Positions 17,449 through 26,824 of a stretch of DNA of 64,000 bases are shown here, piece after piece. Within the stretch, counting starts at the first letter, position 1, and every line of letters begins with the position of its first letter. This stretch comes from an uncultured bacterium. Lineage in GTDB: Bacteria; Bacillota; Clostridia; Lachnospirales; Lachnospiraceae. The translations under genes and the position numbers were made by a program. The stretch is from contig CAMXIF010000001.1 in the NCBI GenBank assembly GCA_947243845.1, positions 186,001-250,000 on the forward strand, in the 5' to 3' direction. Under the pieces are notes generated by a model. It did not search any database. It was not told the DNA's origin and saw nothing but the letters and a program-made list of their open reading frames with translations.

Positions 17449-20181
17449 TCAGTTACCTGTTAATTGCTCAAATTCTTCTGCACTCATAAGAACCTTGCGT
17501 GGTTTGGTTCCTTCTTCCTCCCCCACGACACCGGCCTCACACAGCTGATCCATAATCCGGGCCGCCCTGTTAAAGCCAATCTTAAAGACACGCTGCAGCA
17601 TACCAATAGAAGCTTTATCTTTCTCAATGATAAACCGGCCGGCTTCCACGAAATATTCATCATACTCACTGCCGCTCTCACCACTGCCAGCCTGTCCGGG
17701 GCTGCCGCTCTCGCTCCCTATATTCTTAATCTTTTCCTCAATATCTTCGCTGTAGCTTTCTCCCTGCATCTGATTCTTTAAGAAATCCACCACATCTGAT
17801 ACTTCCTTATCAGAAACAAAAGCGCCCTGAATCCTGGCCGGTTTGGGATATCCCTGCGGATAGAACAACATATCCCCTTTGCCGAGTAGTTTTTCTGCGC
17901 CTACCATATCCAGAATAGTCCGAGAATCCACACCGCTGGAAACTGCGAAGGCCACCCGGCTCGGCATATTGGCCTTGATCAGACCTGTAATGACATCCAC
18001 GGAGGGTCTCTGTGTAGCGATGATCAAATGGATTCCACAGGCCCTTGCAAGCTGCGCCAGACGACAGATGGATTCTTCCACTTCACCCGGAGAGACCATC
18101 ATCAGATCCGCCAGCTCGTCCACAATGATCAGAATCTGAGGCAGTTTCTCCGGAGCCGCCGGATCTTTCGCTGCCTTCATGCTCTCCACTTTCTTATTAT
18201 AACCCTTCAAGTCACGCACATTAAAATCTGCAAATTTTTTATAACGATCCGTCATTTCTGCCACGCCCCAATGCAGTGCTGCGGCCGCCTTCTTTGGATC
18301 AGTCACCACCGGAATCAGCAGGTGCGGAATCCCGTTGTAGACACTCAGTTCTACTACCTTGGGATCGATCATGATCAGTTTCACATCTTCCGGATTCGCC
18401 TTATATAAAATCCCCATAATAATGGTATTGATACAGACTGATTTACCGGAACCTGTAGCCCCTGCAATCAGCATATGCGGCATCTTGGCAATATCTGTGA
18501 CCACCGTCTGGCCCCCGATATCCTTACCCACCGCAAAAGCCAAGTTGGAGGGAAACTGCTTAAACTCTTTAGACTCCACCAGCTCCCGAAAAGCAACTGC
18601 CATGTTTTCCTTATTCGGCACTTCGATTCCCACTGCCGCTTTGCCTGGGATTGGCGCCTCAATCCGGATATCCGTAGCCGCAAGATTTAATTTAATATCA
18701 TCTGCCAGCCCCACAATCTTACTGACTTTCACACCCTGCTCCGGCTGCAGTTCATAGCGTGTCACGGAAGGTCCCTGACTGTAGTTGGTGACTGTCACCC
18801 TAACACCGAAATTTTCCAGCGTCTGCTCAAGACGCATAGCCGTCTCCTGCAATTCCCGGTCAGATCCAGCGCTGTTTTTTCCCTTTCCTTTGGCAAGCAG
18901 GTCATAGGGCGGAAATTTATAAACTTTCCTTCCCTCATCTTTTCTATGTATCTCCTGCCTCGCCGATGCTGCCGATGACATACCCGCCGTACCGTCTGCA
19001 CTGCTTCTTGCGGCCGCCGGCCGTTCCCTGCCGGGCGTGGGCGCCATACTATTGCCCATCTGCCTTGTATAGGAATCCTGCGGTTTATGTGCCTGGTACG
19101 CGGCTTCCTCTGCCACATAGGATTCCACAGGCTGTGACTGCCCATAGACCAAATCTTCCTCCGGTTCATCTTCCTGTATATGTATCTCATCCAGCGCATC
19201 TGACTCATGCTCTATATAATGATAGGAACGGGCATCCCGCACCGGCTCATCTTCCGCTTCCAGGACTGCTTCATCCTCCAGCGGATTTAAGGTAATCTCA
19301 TGAATATCATCCCTGGTTTTTTCAAAATTCTGTTTTTCCCGATCTTTATCTAATGCCGTGTCAATCATAACGCCGGACACTTTTTTATCCATACGCAGAA
19401 GTCTCTCGTTCTCCTTCTCCTCCTCGCGCATCCGCCTTCTCTCTTCATCCTTTACCCGCCGTTCTTCCTGCGCTTCCCGGCGTTCCCTGGCCCGTTCTTT
19501 GCGATATGCCGCATCTTCCACAGAACGCTCATACACCCGGCGTCCTTGTTTGGCCACACCGCCGATAAAGGATTTATCCGTGACCACCACCAGACAAATA
19601 ATGGCCAGCACCAGAATGGCCAGCACCGTACCCACCATACCTAAAGAATTACAGGAAAGATATGCTAATGATCCAGCCAGGATGCCGCCTCCGTTGTGAT
19701 GCTCGCTGCACCGTTTGTAAATCTCCTGAAATTGATAGCTTTCTGCCAGTGCAGGATTCGCACTGAAAAACTCACACACCATACTGATCAGTAAAAACAA
19801 TACGATCCCTGCCACCAGCTTTCTGCCGGCAATCCTGCTTCCTATATTGGACATGCCAAAAGCAATCATCAGAAAAATGATAATAGGTGCGATATAAGCT
19901 GTCAGCCCGAAGATACCGAACATCACATCGCTCACCGCATTACCAACTTTACCTACAATACCAAAATTACACAAAAATAAGATAACAGCCAGAGCAGCAA
20001 ATACAATCAGCATGATCTCGTTACGGATAGCCAAATCCATGGGCTTGGTCTGTTTTTTCCTGGCTGCGGAAGAATTTCTTCCTGATTGTGTCCGCCCTGA
20101 ATTGGTTCTCGTATTACTTCTGCCTGCAGTATTTGTTGTTTTCTTCTTCGCAGTTGACTGTCTGTTCCCCTGCCCTGCCAT
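17449..20181 (-). CDS. spoIIIE: DNA translocase FtsK/SpoIIIE
   Basis: 910 residues. Four membrane helices occupy about residues 52-205, followed by a charged, low-complexity linker (about 210-430) rich in Glu and Arg, the RecA-like motor with Walker [13 protein letters not shown] and Walker [14 protein letters not shown], and the C-terminal winged-helix gamma domain that reads KOPS/SRS sequences ([26 protein letters not shown], given here in part). It pumps chromosomal DNA through the division or sporulation septum. GGAGG lies 7 bases before the ATG. The tepA-like gene just upstream repeats the Bacillus tepA-spoIIIE neighbourhood, favouring the SpoIIIE name. Confidence 0.93.
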   Translation of the reverse strand: MAGQGNRQSTAKKKTTNTAGRSNTRTNSGRTQSGRNSSAARKKQTKPMDLAIRNEIMLIVFAALAVILFLCNFGIVGKVGNAVSDVMFGIFGLTAYIAPIIIFLMIAFGMSNIGSRIAGRKLVAGIVLFLLISMVCEFFSANPALAESYQFQEIYKRCSEHHNGGGILAGSLAYLSCNSLGMVGTVLAILVLAIICLVVVTDKSFIGGVAKQGRRVYERSVEDAAYRKERARERREAQEERRVKDEERRRMREEEKENERLLRMDKKVSGVMIDTALDKDREKQNFEKTRDDIHEITLNPLEDEAVLEAEDEPVRDARSYHYIEHESDALDEIHIQEDEPEEDLVYGQSQPVESYVAEEAAYQAHKPQDSYTRQMGNSMAPTPGRERPAAARSSADGTAGMSSAASARQEIHRKDEGRKVYKFPPYDLLAKGKGKNSAGSDRELQETAMRLEQTLENFGVRVTVTNYSQGPSVTRYELQPEQGVKVSKIVGLADDIKLNLAATDIRIEAPIPGKAAVGIEVPNKENMAVAFRELVESKEFKQFPSNLAFAVGKDIGGQTVVTDIAKMPHMLIAGATGSGKSVCINTIIMGILYKANPEDVKLIMIDPKVVELSVYNGIPHLLIPVVTDPKKAAAALHWGVAEMTDRYKKFADFNVRDLKGYNKKVESMKAAKDPAAPEKLPQILIIVDELADLMMVSPGEVEESICRLAQLARACGIHLIIATQRPSVDVITGLIKANMPSRVAFAVSSGVDSRTILDMVGAEKLLGKGDMLFYPQGYPKPARIQGAFVSDKEVSDVVDFLKNQMQGESYSEDIEEKIKNIGSESGSPGQAGSGESGSEYDEYFVEAGRFIIEKDKASIGMLQRVFKIGFNRAARIMDQLCEAGVVGEEEGTKPRKVLMSAEEFEQLTGN

Positions 20182-20260
20182 GATAATGCCTCCAAAGTTC
20201 CTTTGACTATTTCATCTTAACCCATCTTAGTATAGCATTTTCATTTTGTCTTGTCATCCC

Positions 20261-21022
20261 TTATTTTGTGTCTGCCTTTTTCTTGCCTACCATATCATGG
20301 AGCATGGCTATTGCATCACGGATTCCTCCCACCTCACAGATGATACCTTCCTCCACGGCTTCACGCCCCACCAATACGGTTCCCACATCCTTGGTGAGCA
20401 TCCCTGTCTCCATCATCAGTTCTTCCAGCCGGGGTTTGGCTATCTTACAGTGACTACATACAAATCCTGTGATGCGGTTCTGAATTTGTTTAAAATAGTC
20501 AAACGTCTGTTGTACGCCGATCACCATCCCGCTTAGCCTCACCGGATGGATGACCATCGTTCCCGTAGGCACAATATAGGAATAATCCGTACTCACCGCA
20601 ATGGGTACGCCAATAGAATGACTGCCGCCGAGAACCAGAGAAACCGTAGGTTTGCTGATGGAAGCAATCATCTCCGCAATAGCAAGGCCTGCTTCTACAT
20701 CACCACCCATGGTATTTAGTAAAATCAGAACTCCATCAATATCTTCACTGTCCTCAATAGCCGCCAGTTGTGGCAGAATATGCTCATACTTGGTTGTCTT
20801 AGAAGAACTTCCCAGATTATCATGTCCTTCAATCTCTCCGATGATAGAGATCAGATGTATCTTGTGATGTTCCTTATTTTCATCCAGCGTCACCTGTCCC
20901 ACATTCTCGATCCGTTCGTCCTTCTGCTTCTCCTTCTCTCTCTTTTCCTCCGGGATCTTCTCTTTATCTCTATCCCCATTTCCTTTTCTATGACAATCTT
21001 TTCCCTTATTGTTATTTCCCAT
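20261..21022 (-). CDS. ClpP-class serine protease, TepA-like
   Basis: 253 residues. After a highly charged, probably disordered N-terminus (1-45), the crotonase/ClpP fold follows with NTMGGDVEAGLAIAE, the nucleophile region LGGSHSIGVPIAVS (likely Ser136) and MVIHPVR (His159). This matches the TepA/YmfB branch of ClpP-like proteins, which are not part of the Clp ATPase complex. In Bacillus TepA was linked to protein secretion and to breakdown of small spore proteins; the role here is inferred. It lies 79 bases before spoIIIE and has its own likely promoter after a terminator. Confidence 0.85.
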   Translation of the reverse strand: MGNNNKGKDCHRKGNGDRDKEKIPEEKREKEKQKDERIENVGQVTLDENKEHHKIHLISIIGEIEGHDNLGSSSKTTKYEHILPQLAAIEDSEDIDGVLILLNTMGGDVEAGLAIAEMIASISKPTVSLVLGGSHSIGVPIAVSTDYSYIVPTGTMVIHPVRLSGMVIGVQQTFDYFKQIQNRITGFVCSHCKIAKPRLEELMMETGMLTKDVGTVLVGREAVEEGIICEVGGIRDAIAMLHDMVGKKKADTK

Positions 21023-21048
21023 GTTGTCCCTCCATTATTAAAAAGAAT

Positions 21049-21078
21049 TTTATATAAGCGGAAACATCTGCATGTTAA
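21049..21078 (-). promoter_or_regulatory. Likely promoter of the tepA-like gene
   Basis: Minus-strand TTAACA (21073-21078) and TATAAA (21049-21054) with an 18-base spacer. The -35 box overlaps the T-run of the preceding terminator. Confidence 0.4.
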
Positions 21079-21104
21079 AAAAGAGAACCACTAAGTGATT
21101 CTCT
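21075..21104 (-). terminator. Rho-independent terminator after the membrane-glycosyltransferase-like gene
   Basis: Minus strand: AGAGAATCACT and AGTGGTTCTCT (arms 21094-21104 and 21082-21092, one G-T pair) are followed by TTTTTT. It ends the unit that reads from rex or metY through to the gene at 21181. Confidence 0.8.
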
Positions 21105-21180
21105 ACTAGTCTGCCACTGTTTTATTGAAATATACATTGCACGCTTATTCTCAAAATCCTCTAAAATATCAGGGTCTTCA

Positions 21181-22656
21181 TTAAATATCAAAATCGTCCG
21201 ACTCATCCACTTCAATATCAAACTTCATATCCTCTTCCGCTACCGGATACTCATAATCCATCTCCCGCTTAACATGTTTTTTCGGAAGTGGCAGGGGATT
21301 TTCGATAAATCGCGGCTTTTGAATCTCTTCCACCTCTGCCTCGGCATTGATCTTTTCAATCTTCGCCTGCACCACCTGAGCGCTGTCCCCCATAATACAG
21401 TTCTGCAGACCAAGTCCTGCCAGCACACACCAGATAAACAGGGCGATCGTCCCATAGGGGAGCACCCCATAGCCAGTCATGGGCGTTGGAGCCGTACAGA
21501 CACACAGAAGAATCCACAGCATATAATTCTGCTCTTTACCGCTTCTCTTAAACTCAAATACCAAAAAGGATGCCGCCACAATCAGCAATACATTAAACGG
21601 AAAATCCCTCATAAACTGATCCATACTGGCAAGCACACTTCCCCAAGACTCACTCAGATAATAATTTCCCCATGCCGATAATTCCGTCATATATTCTGTG
21701 CCATACCCCAGCGAATCTATCAAAAAGGAGCCAAAAAAGGCCAGCACACAGGAAACCTCCACCGCACCAAAGACCATAATGTTCTGCCCGGCTGTGATCA
21801 CCGGAAGTTCCTCATCTTCTTCCTTTTTACCGGTAAATATTCCCACCAGAAAGAAAAGCAGCGTAACGGATCTGATATCCAGATAAACCAGGATGCCCAG
21901 CACGATGCCCAGAATCATAAAGATCCATACCGCAAAACTTTTTGTGTAGTAATTTCTGCAATAGTTTTTTATTGCGCTCACGATCAGATACATCCCCAGA
22001 AGATATAGCAGAAAATAGAGACATTCCGGATCTATTACGCCAATCCGGCTTATATATGCGCTGGAAAAAGACAGATACATAAGCGTTACACAGGCAGGCA
22101 GCCTTCCTGCGGACTTCCTGACCGCAAGATAACATACGATAAGGGATAAAACCTGTAAAATGACATGCAGAAACATGACTGATATAATCTTATTTCCCAA
22201 AAACGACATGATGACAGACAGGCAGACTACATACAGATAACCCATACCATGCGCCATAGGCGCTATCTCTTCTCCTGCCCTGACAACCGCCATGTCAAAA
22301 TACTCAGTTTCCAATCTATCCAGATAATAGAAACCAAAATCGGAAAACAAAGCTGCACGAAGCCGGTACAATGTGCCAAACACAAAGCAGAATGCCACCA
22401 CAAAGGCCTCAATCATTGTCAGGGTATGCGCCTGTATGGTATATTGGGTGCGAATTTTCCGGGAACCCACCCGCAGCAGCACATAGATACCCAAAAGCAG
22501 TGGAAAGATTAAAAATATGCCCACCGCCGAAACGGGAACCTGTACAAATGTAAACATATGCACAAGCCATTGGCATAAGAATGCCAGCATCATCACACAA
22601 AGCCCTGCATAGAATATCCACAGTATATAGCTAAACCATGTTTTACGGTAAGTCAT
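21181..22656 (-). CDS. Polytopic membrane protein, glycosyltransferase-C-like
   Basis: 491 residues with about eleven hydrophobic helices and a charged cytoplasmic tail of roughly 75 residues rich in Asp/Glu. The general plan (helix pairs, then RIGVIDPECLYFLLYLLGMY and a large loop before LVYLDIRSVTLLFFLVGIF) resembles GT-C or PMT-type membrane glycosyltransferases, but I do not see the catalytic DxD or Asp pair clearly, so the call stays general. It begins 15 bases after metY and ends at a strong terminator. Confidence 0.5.
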   Translation of the reverse strand: MTYRKTWFSYILWIFYAGLCVMMLAFLCQWLVHMFTFVQVPVSAVGIFLIFPLLLGIYVLLRVGSRKIRTQYTIQAHTLTMIEAFVVAFCFVFGTLYRLRAALFSDFGFYYLDRLETEYFDMAVVRAGEEIAPMAHGMGYLYVVCLSVIMSFLGNKIISVMFLHVILQVLSLIVCYLAVRKSAGRLPACVTLMYLSFSSAYISRIGVIDPECLYFLLYLLGMYLIVSAIKNYCRNYYTKSFAVWIFMILGIVLGILVYLDIRSVTLLFFLVGIFTGKKEEDEELPVITAGQNIMVFGAVEVSCVLAFFGSFLIDSLGYGTEYMTELSAWGNYYLSESWGSVLASMDQFMRDFPFNVLLIVAASFLVFEFKRSGKEQNYMLWILLCVCTAPTPMTGYGVLPYGTIALFIWCVLAGLGLQNCIMGDSAQVVQAKIEKINAEAEVEEIQKPRFIENPLPLPKKHVKREMDYEYPVAEEDMKFDIEVDESDDFDI

Positions 22657-22671
22657 ATCTTACGTCCTTTT

Positions 22672-23946
22672 CTAATCGATGTTCGCAAGAGCCTGTTCCA
22701 GATCCCCGATAATATCATCGATATGTTCGAGTCCCACCGAAAGACGGATCAAATCCGGTGCAACCCCAGCTTCTCTCAGCTGTTCATCATTCATCTGCCT
22801 GTGTGTATGACTGGCCGGATGCAGGACACTGGTTCTGGCATCCGCCACATGAGTGACGATAGCTGCCAGCTTTAACTGATCCATCATCTTTGCCGCTGCT
22901 TCCCTGCCGCCCTTTAATCCAAAAGAAATCACGCCGCAGGTACCTTTTGGCATATATTTTTGCGCCAGTTCATAATAACGATTTCCTTTAAGTCCCGGAT
23001 AATTTACCCAGGCAACCTTCTCATGTTTATCCAGATATTCGGCGCACTTTAATGCATTATAGCAATGTCTCTCCATGCGCAGATGCAGGGTCTCCAGCCC
23101 AACATTTAATAAAAAGGCATTCTGAGGGGACTGGATGGAACCCAGATCACGCATTAACTGCGTAGTCGCTTTCGTGATATAGGCAGCTTTGCCAAACTTC
23201 TCCGTATAGGTAACCCCGTGATAAGATTCATCCGGTGTGCACAGTCCGGGAAATTTATCGGCATTTGCCGTCCAGTCAAAATTACCGGAATCTACAATAC
23301 ATCCGCCCACTGCCATGGCATGTCCGTCCATATATTTGGTGGTGGAATGCGTCACAATATCCGCGCCCCACGCAAAAGGATTGCAGTTGATGGGCGTGGC
23401 AAAGGTATTATCAACAATCAGCGGTACCTGATGATCATGCGCCAGTCTGGCAAACTTCTCGATATCCAGAACTACAAGCGCCGGATTGGCAATCGTCTCC
23501 GCCAGCACACACTTCGTATTCTCCTGAAATGCTTTCGCCAGTTCTTCTTCCGGTGCATCCGGATCTACCACAGTGCACGCAATCCCCATTTTTTTCATGG
23601 TACAGGTCAGAAGGTTGAAGGTTCCACCATATACAGTGGAAGACATCACCACATGATCTCCTGCCTCACAGATATTAAATACCGCATAATAGTTAGCGGC
23701 CTGACCGGAAGATGTGAGCATGGCCGCCACACCGCCTTCCAATTCACAGATTTTCTGCGCCACAAAGTCGTTCGTGGGATTCTGCAGTCTGGTATAAAAA
23801 TAACCGCTCTCTTCCAGATCAAAGAGCCTCCCCATCTGCTCGGAAGTCTCATATTTGAATGTGGTACTCTGGTAAATCGGCAGAACACGAGGTTCTCCAT
23901 TCCCAGGCTTCCACCCCGACTGTATACAGATTGTTTCCTTCTTCAT
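22672..23946 (-). CDS. metY: O-acetylhomoserine sulfhydrylase
   Basis: 424 residues of the Cys/Met-metabolism PLP family. The PLP-binding Lys lies in HSTTKYMDGHAMAVGG (about residue 205), with upstream GYFYTRLQNPTND and ALEGG-like LEGGVAAMLTSSGQAAN motifs. The extra length compared with cystathionine gamma-synthases (about 380) and the C-terminal LIRLSVGLEHIDDIIGDLEQAL are typical of MetY, which makes homocysteine from O-acetylhomoserine and sulfide. GGAGG precedes the ATG by 7 bases. The leader carries stacked hairpins but no SAM riboswitch signature. Confidence 0.9.
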   Translation of the reverse strand: MKKETICIQSGWKPGNGEPRVLPIYQSTTFKYETSEQMGRLFDLEESGYFYTRLQNPTNDFVAQKICELEGGVAAMLTSSGQAANYYAVFNICEAGDHVVMSSTVYGGTFNLLTCTMKKMGIACTVVDPDAPEEELAKAFQENTKCVLAETIANPALVVLDIEKFARLAHDHQVPLIVDNTFATPINCNPFAWGADIVTHSTTKYMDGHAMAVGGCIVDSGNFDWTANADKFPGLCTPDESYHGVTYTEKFGKAAYITKATTQLMRDLGSIQSPQNAFLLNVGLETLHLRMERHCYNALKCAEYLDKHEKVAWVNYPGLKGNRYYELAQKYMPKGTCGVISFGLKGGREAAAKMMDQLKLAAIVTHVADARTSVLHPASHTHRQMNDEQLREAGVAPDLIRLSVGLEHIDDIIGDLEQALANID

Positions 23947-23960
23947 CCCTCATCCTCCAT

Positions 23961-24018
23961 GATTCCGCTTTCCGGAATCTCAAATCCATGCGGAGAATGC
24001 CGCTTTTCACGCATTCTC
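23961..24018 (-). repeat. Paired hairpins in the metY leader (possible dispersed element, copy D)
   Basis: Two perfect inverted repeats stand side by side: GATTCCG/CGGAATC (23961-23967, 23973-23979) and GAGAATGC/GCATTCTC (23993-24000, 24011-24018). The first ends just before the metY ribosome site. Read on the plus strand, 23961-24000 also resembles the dispersed element: TTCCGCTT, then CTCAAAT, then ATGCGGAGAAT. The resemblance is weaker than among copies A, B and C. Confidence 0.45.
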
Positions 24019-24034
24019 TGGTGTGAAATTTAGT

Positions 24035-24075
24035 ACTTCTTAACAAAGCAGCCTCTGCTGCTGAGTTTTAGAAGT
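24035..24075 (-). terminator. Possible weak terminator or leader hairpin after yebC
   Basis: AGCAGC/GCTGCT (24047-24052, 24057-24062) forms the head of a longer stem closed by ACTTCT/AGAAGT (24035-24040, 24070-24075). On the minus strand the head is followed by TTTGTTAA, a poor T-run, so termination would be partial. Confidence 0.35.
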
Positions 24076-24085
24076 TCTTCTCACA

Positions 24086-24814
24086 CTATTCGTCCCAGTT
24101 GTGATACACTGCCTGCACATCATCATCCTCATCCAGCAGATCCAATGTGCGCTGTAAGTTCTTGATAGCAGTCTCATCGGTAAGTTCCACCCAGTTCTGG
24201 GGAATCATCGTCACTTCAGAAGAAATGGGTGTAATGCCCGCTTCCTTTAAGGCCGCATCCACCTCACTCCACTGATCAGGATCCGTATAGATCTCGTAAC
24301 TGTCCTCTTCCTCCTGGAAATCTTCCGCTCCTGCATCGAGCGCTGTCATCATCAGATCATCGGCCTCCATTTCACACTCTTCTTTGTCGATGATAATGAG
24401 TCCCTTTTTATCGAACATAAAGGATACGCATCCCTGGGTGCCGATGCTGCCCTGTCCCTTAGTAAAGGCACTTCTCACATTAGCGGCAGTACGATTGGTG
24501 TTGTCTGTCAGCGCGTCCACGATAATAGCAATACCATTTGGCCCATATCCCTCATAGGTTACATACTTATAATTGACATTGCCGCCTTCCCCGGCAGCTT
24601 TCTTGATGCCTCTGTCAATGGTATCATTGGGCATATTATTAGCCTTTGCCTTGGCAATTACCTGCGCCAGCTTGAAATTATTCGCTGGATCTGGCCCGCC
24701 TTCTTTCACCGCAACGGCAATCTCTCTGCCGATGATGGTAAATATTTTACCCTTCGCCGCATCATTTTTTTCTTTCTTGTGCTTAATATTCGCAAATTTT
24801 GAATGTCCTGACAT
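24086..24814 (-). CDS. yebC: YebC/PmpR-family protein
   Basis: 242 residues, the standard length. It opens with MSGHSKFANIKHKKEKNDAA and contains the family's AKANNMPNDTIDRGIKKA and YEGYGPNGIAIIVD. The C-terminus is acidic (EDDDVQAVYHNWDE). The family is annotated as transcriptional regulator; more recent work links YebC proteins to translation of proline-rich stretches, so the precise role should be left open. An AGAAAGGA site precedes the ATG. Confidence 0.95.
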   Translation of the reverse strand: MSGHSKFANIKHKKEKNDAAKGKIFTIIGREIAVAVKEGGPDPANNFKLAQVIAKAKANNMPNDTIDRGIKKAAGEGGNVNYKYVTYEGYGPNGIAIIVDALTDNTNRTAANVRSAFTKGQGSIGTQGCVSFMFDKKGLIIIDKEECEMEADDLMMTALDAGAEDFQEEEDSYEIYTDPDQWSEVDAALKEAGITPISSEVTMIPQNWVELTDETAIKNLQRTLDLLDEDDDVQAVYHNWDE

Positions 24815-24849
24815 TTCTCTACCGTCCTTTCTTCCGACTTCCTATCATA

Positions 24850-26271
24850 TCATTTTTTCTTCTTTTGTTCAACTTCGGTCTGATCAGCCAAAAGAGGCTC
24901 ATCCACCTCTTTTCTGGCAAGCACACTCTGAATCATATGCTCTTTTACTTCCAGAATCCGGAAAGTATACCCTGCATAGGTAAACTCAAAATCCTCGCCC
25001 TCCTCAGGGATATGTTCCAGTCTTGAGATTACAAACCCATTCACAGTGTCAAAGGGCTCATCCTCAAAACTGATCTGTAACTTTTCTTCCAGTTCCTCCA
25101 AAGGCATCATGCCCTGAATCACATATTTGTCCGTGCCGCTTTCCTTAATATAGGTAGCATCCACATCATACTCATCCTGGATATTACCTACAATCTCCTC
25201 CAGGATATCCTCAAGCGCCACCAGTCCTGCCGTCTGCCCATACTCATCGATGACAATGACCATCTGGATTTTTTCTTTTTGCATGACCTGGAACAGATCG
25301 TTAATCTTGCGCTTCTCGGTGATAAAACGAGGTTCCCTGAGCAAGCCCCTGATCTTGCCGATTGGTCTGCTCTTCATCTTCTGGTTCATCTGCATACGCA
25401 TAACATCTTTTAAATGCAGAATACCCACAATGTGATCGATCGTCCCGTCATAGACCGGAAACCGACTGTTGTGCGCTTCCACAATAAAAGCCGCCGCATC
25501 CTGTAATGTCATGGTACAGTCAATGGCAATCAGATTATTACGATTGATCATGATATCTTTGGCTTCCTTATCCCCATACTCAAAGATATTATTGATCATC
25601 TCCGCCTCGCTTGCGTGTAAGATTCCCTGTTCATGCCCAACATTGACCATGGTGAGAATCTCCTCTTCCGTCACATCCTCCCTGTTATCTGCATCCCGCA
25701 CGCCTAACAGCTTAAGAAGCGCCCTGGCGCTCACAGAGACAAGTGCACAAAAAGGAGCTACAATCCGCACATAGTAATAAAAAGGCGTTATCAGAAAAGC
25801 AATCCACCTATCCGGGTATTTTGCCGCGGCTTTCTTTGGCACCATCACACCGATGGTCATAATTATGTACAGGAGAAAGACCGTTGCCACCACAGCCGTT
25901 ATTCCGGCTAACAACCGGCTCTGCCAGACCAAAAGACCCATAGTCCGCGCCGTCATCTGACTGGATATGATAAATGAAAAATAATTGTTCAGGCGGTATA
26001 AAATGAACGCCCCCAGTAATAAATTAATTGCCACCACACCAAGCTGTGTGGCTGTAGCGTACCTTGCATGGTGGTCCAGCATGTAAGTAAGCCTTCGCTG
26101 TCGCTTGGGATTTGTTCCTGTCTGTACTGATTCTTCGCTGTCGCCGTTATCCTCCTTCTCGATCGCTTTCCGGTTCTGCATGGCGGAACTGAAACCATAA
26201 AATATCATTTCCAAAAAGAGCATAACCAGAAACCATAAAATACTGTTACTGCCCGAGGCACCGTCTTCCAT
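24850..26271 (-). CDS. CNNM/CorC (hemolysin C) family membrane protein with CBS pair
   Basis: 473 residues. An N-terminal four-helix CNNM (DUF21) membrane domain spans about 10-200, followed by a CBS pair (DIMINRNNLIAIDCTMTLQD to VVIDEYGQTAGLVALEDILE, quoted by its ends) and a C-terminal CorC/HlyC transporter-associated domain. Family members are linked to magnesium or cobalt efflux, and the CBS pair normally senses adenine nucleotide. The ATG at 26271 is chosen because the longer frame begins with TTG and codes the ribosome site itself. Confidence 0.88.
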   Translation of the reverse strand: MEDGASGSNSILWFLVMLFLEMIFYGFSSAMQNRKAIEKEDNGDSEESVQTGTNPKRQRRLTYMLDHHARYATATQLGVVAINLLLGAFILYRLNNYFSFIISSQMTARTMGLLVWQSRLLAGITAVVATVFLLYIIMTIGVMVPKKAAAKYPDRWIAFLITPFYYYVRIVAPFCALVSVSARALLKLLGVRDADNREDVTEEEILTMVNVGHEQGILHASEAEMINNIFEYGDKEAKDIMINRNNLIAIDCTMTLQDAAAFIVEAHNSRFPVYDGTIDHIVGILHLKDVMRMQMNQKMKSRPIGKIRGLLREPRFITEKRKINDLFQVMQKEKIQMVIVIDEYGQTAGLVALEDILEEIVGNIQDEYDVDATYIKESGTDKYVIQGMMPLEELEEKLQISFEDEPFDTVNGFVISRLEHIPEEGEDFEFTYAGYTFRILEVKEHMIQSVLARKEVDEPLLADQTEVEQKKKK

Positions 26272-26305
26272 AAAATGTTTTTCCCTCTTTCCCAAAAGTA
26301 ATCTG

Positions 26306-26320
26306 CTCCGCTAAGCGGAG
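26306..26320. repeat. Short palindrome, CTCCGCT/AGCGGAG
   Basis: Seven-base perfect inverted repeat with one unpaired base, in the spacer between mazF and the CNNM gene. Flanks (CTCCGCT then GCGGAGGAATTTCC) look like a shortened version of the dispersed element A/B with its centre missing. Confidence 0.3.
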
Positions 26321-26375
26321 GAATTTCCTATACCAATATAGCAAGGATTGTCATACGTGTCAATTATCAGCCGTC

Positions 26376-26717
26376 CTATGTACCCAGTTCCAGGCTGATC
26401 ATCAGTCCTTCGTTGACCGCTTTCATAATATCGTGATCCAAATGACAGACTCTGTCCTTCAGCCGCTGTTTGTCAATCGTGCGCAGCTGTTCCAGTAAAA
26501 TAACAGAATCTTTGACCATATCATATTTGCTGGCGTTCAATTCTATATGTGTCGGCAGCTTCGCCTTGTTCATTTTAGATGTGATTGCCGCACAGATTAC
26601 AGTTGGACTGTGTTTATTTCCCACATCATTCTGTATAATGAGCACCGGACGAACGCCGCCCTGTTCGGAACCAATCACCGGCCTTAAGTCTGCATAATAA
26701 ATATCTCCTCTTTTCAT
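26376..26717 (-). CDS. mazF: MazF/PemK-type endoribonuclease toxin
   Basis: 113 residues. It opens with [29 protein letters not shown], the MazF/EndoA signature, and keeps the catalytic Arg/Thr region (ICAAITSK) and the [13 protein letters not shown] segment. It is an mRNA-cutting ribonuclease, as with EndoA after alr in Bacillus. I find no antitoxin: the gap to alr is only 107 bases. The ATG at 26717 is preferred over one two codons earlier because of its 9-base spacing to AAAGGAAG. Confidence 0.9.
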   Translation of the reverse strand: MKRGDIYYADLRPVIGSEQGGVRPVLIIQNDVGNKHSPTVICAAITSKMNKAKLPTHIELNASKYDMVKDSVILLEQLRTIDKQRLKDRVCHLDHDIMKAVNEGLMISLELGT

Positions 26718-26824
26718 TACCATACACTTCCTTTGATCAATCTAGCAATCCATAAGATTTCCAGCAATAGTATTGCCAGTTTCTCCAGAGTGTATTCACG
26801 AAGTAAATTCCGTTGGAATTACCT

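Noticed and set aside
23947..24085. SAM riboswitch before metY
   Set aside because: The conserved core of SAM-I (with its kink-turn and GAGGGA-type segments) was not found, only simple hairpins.
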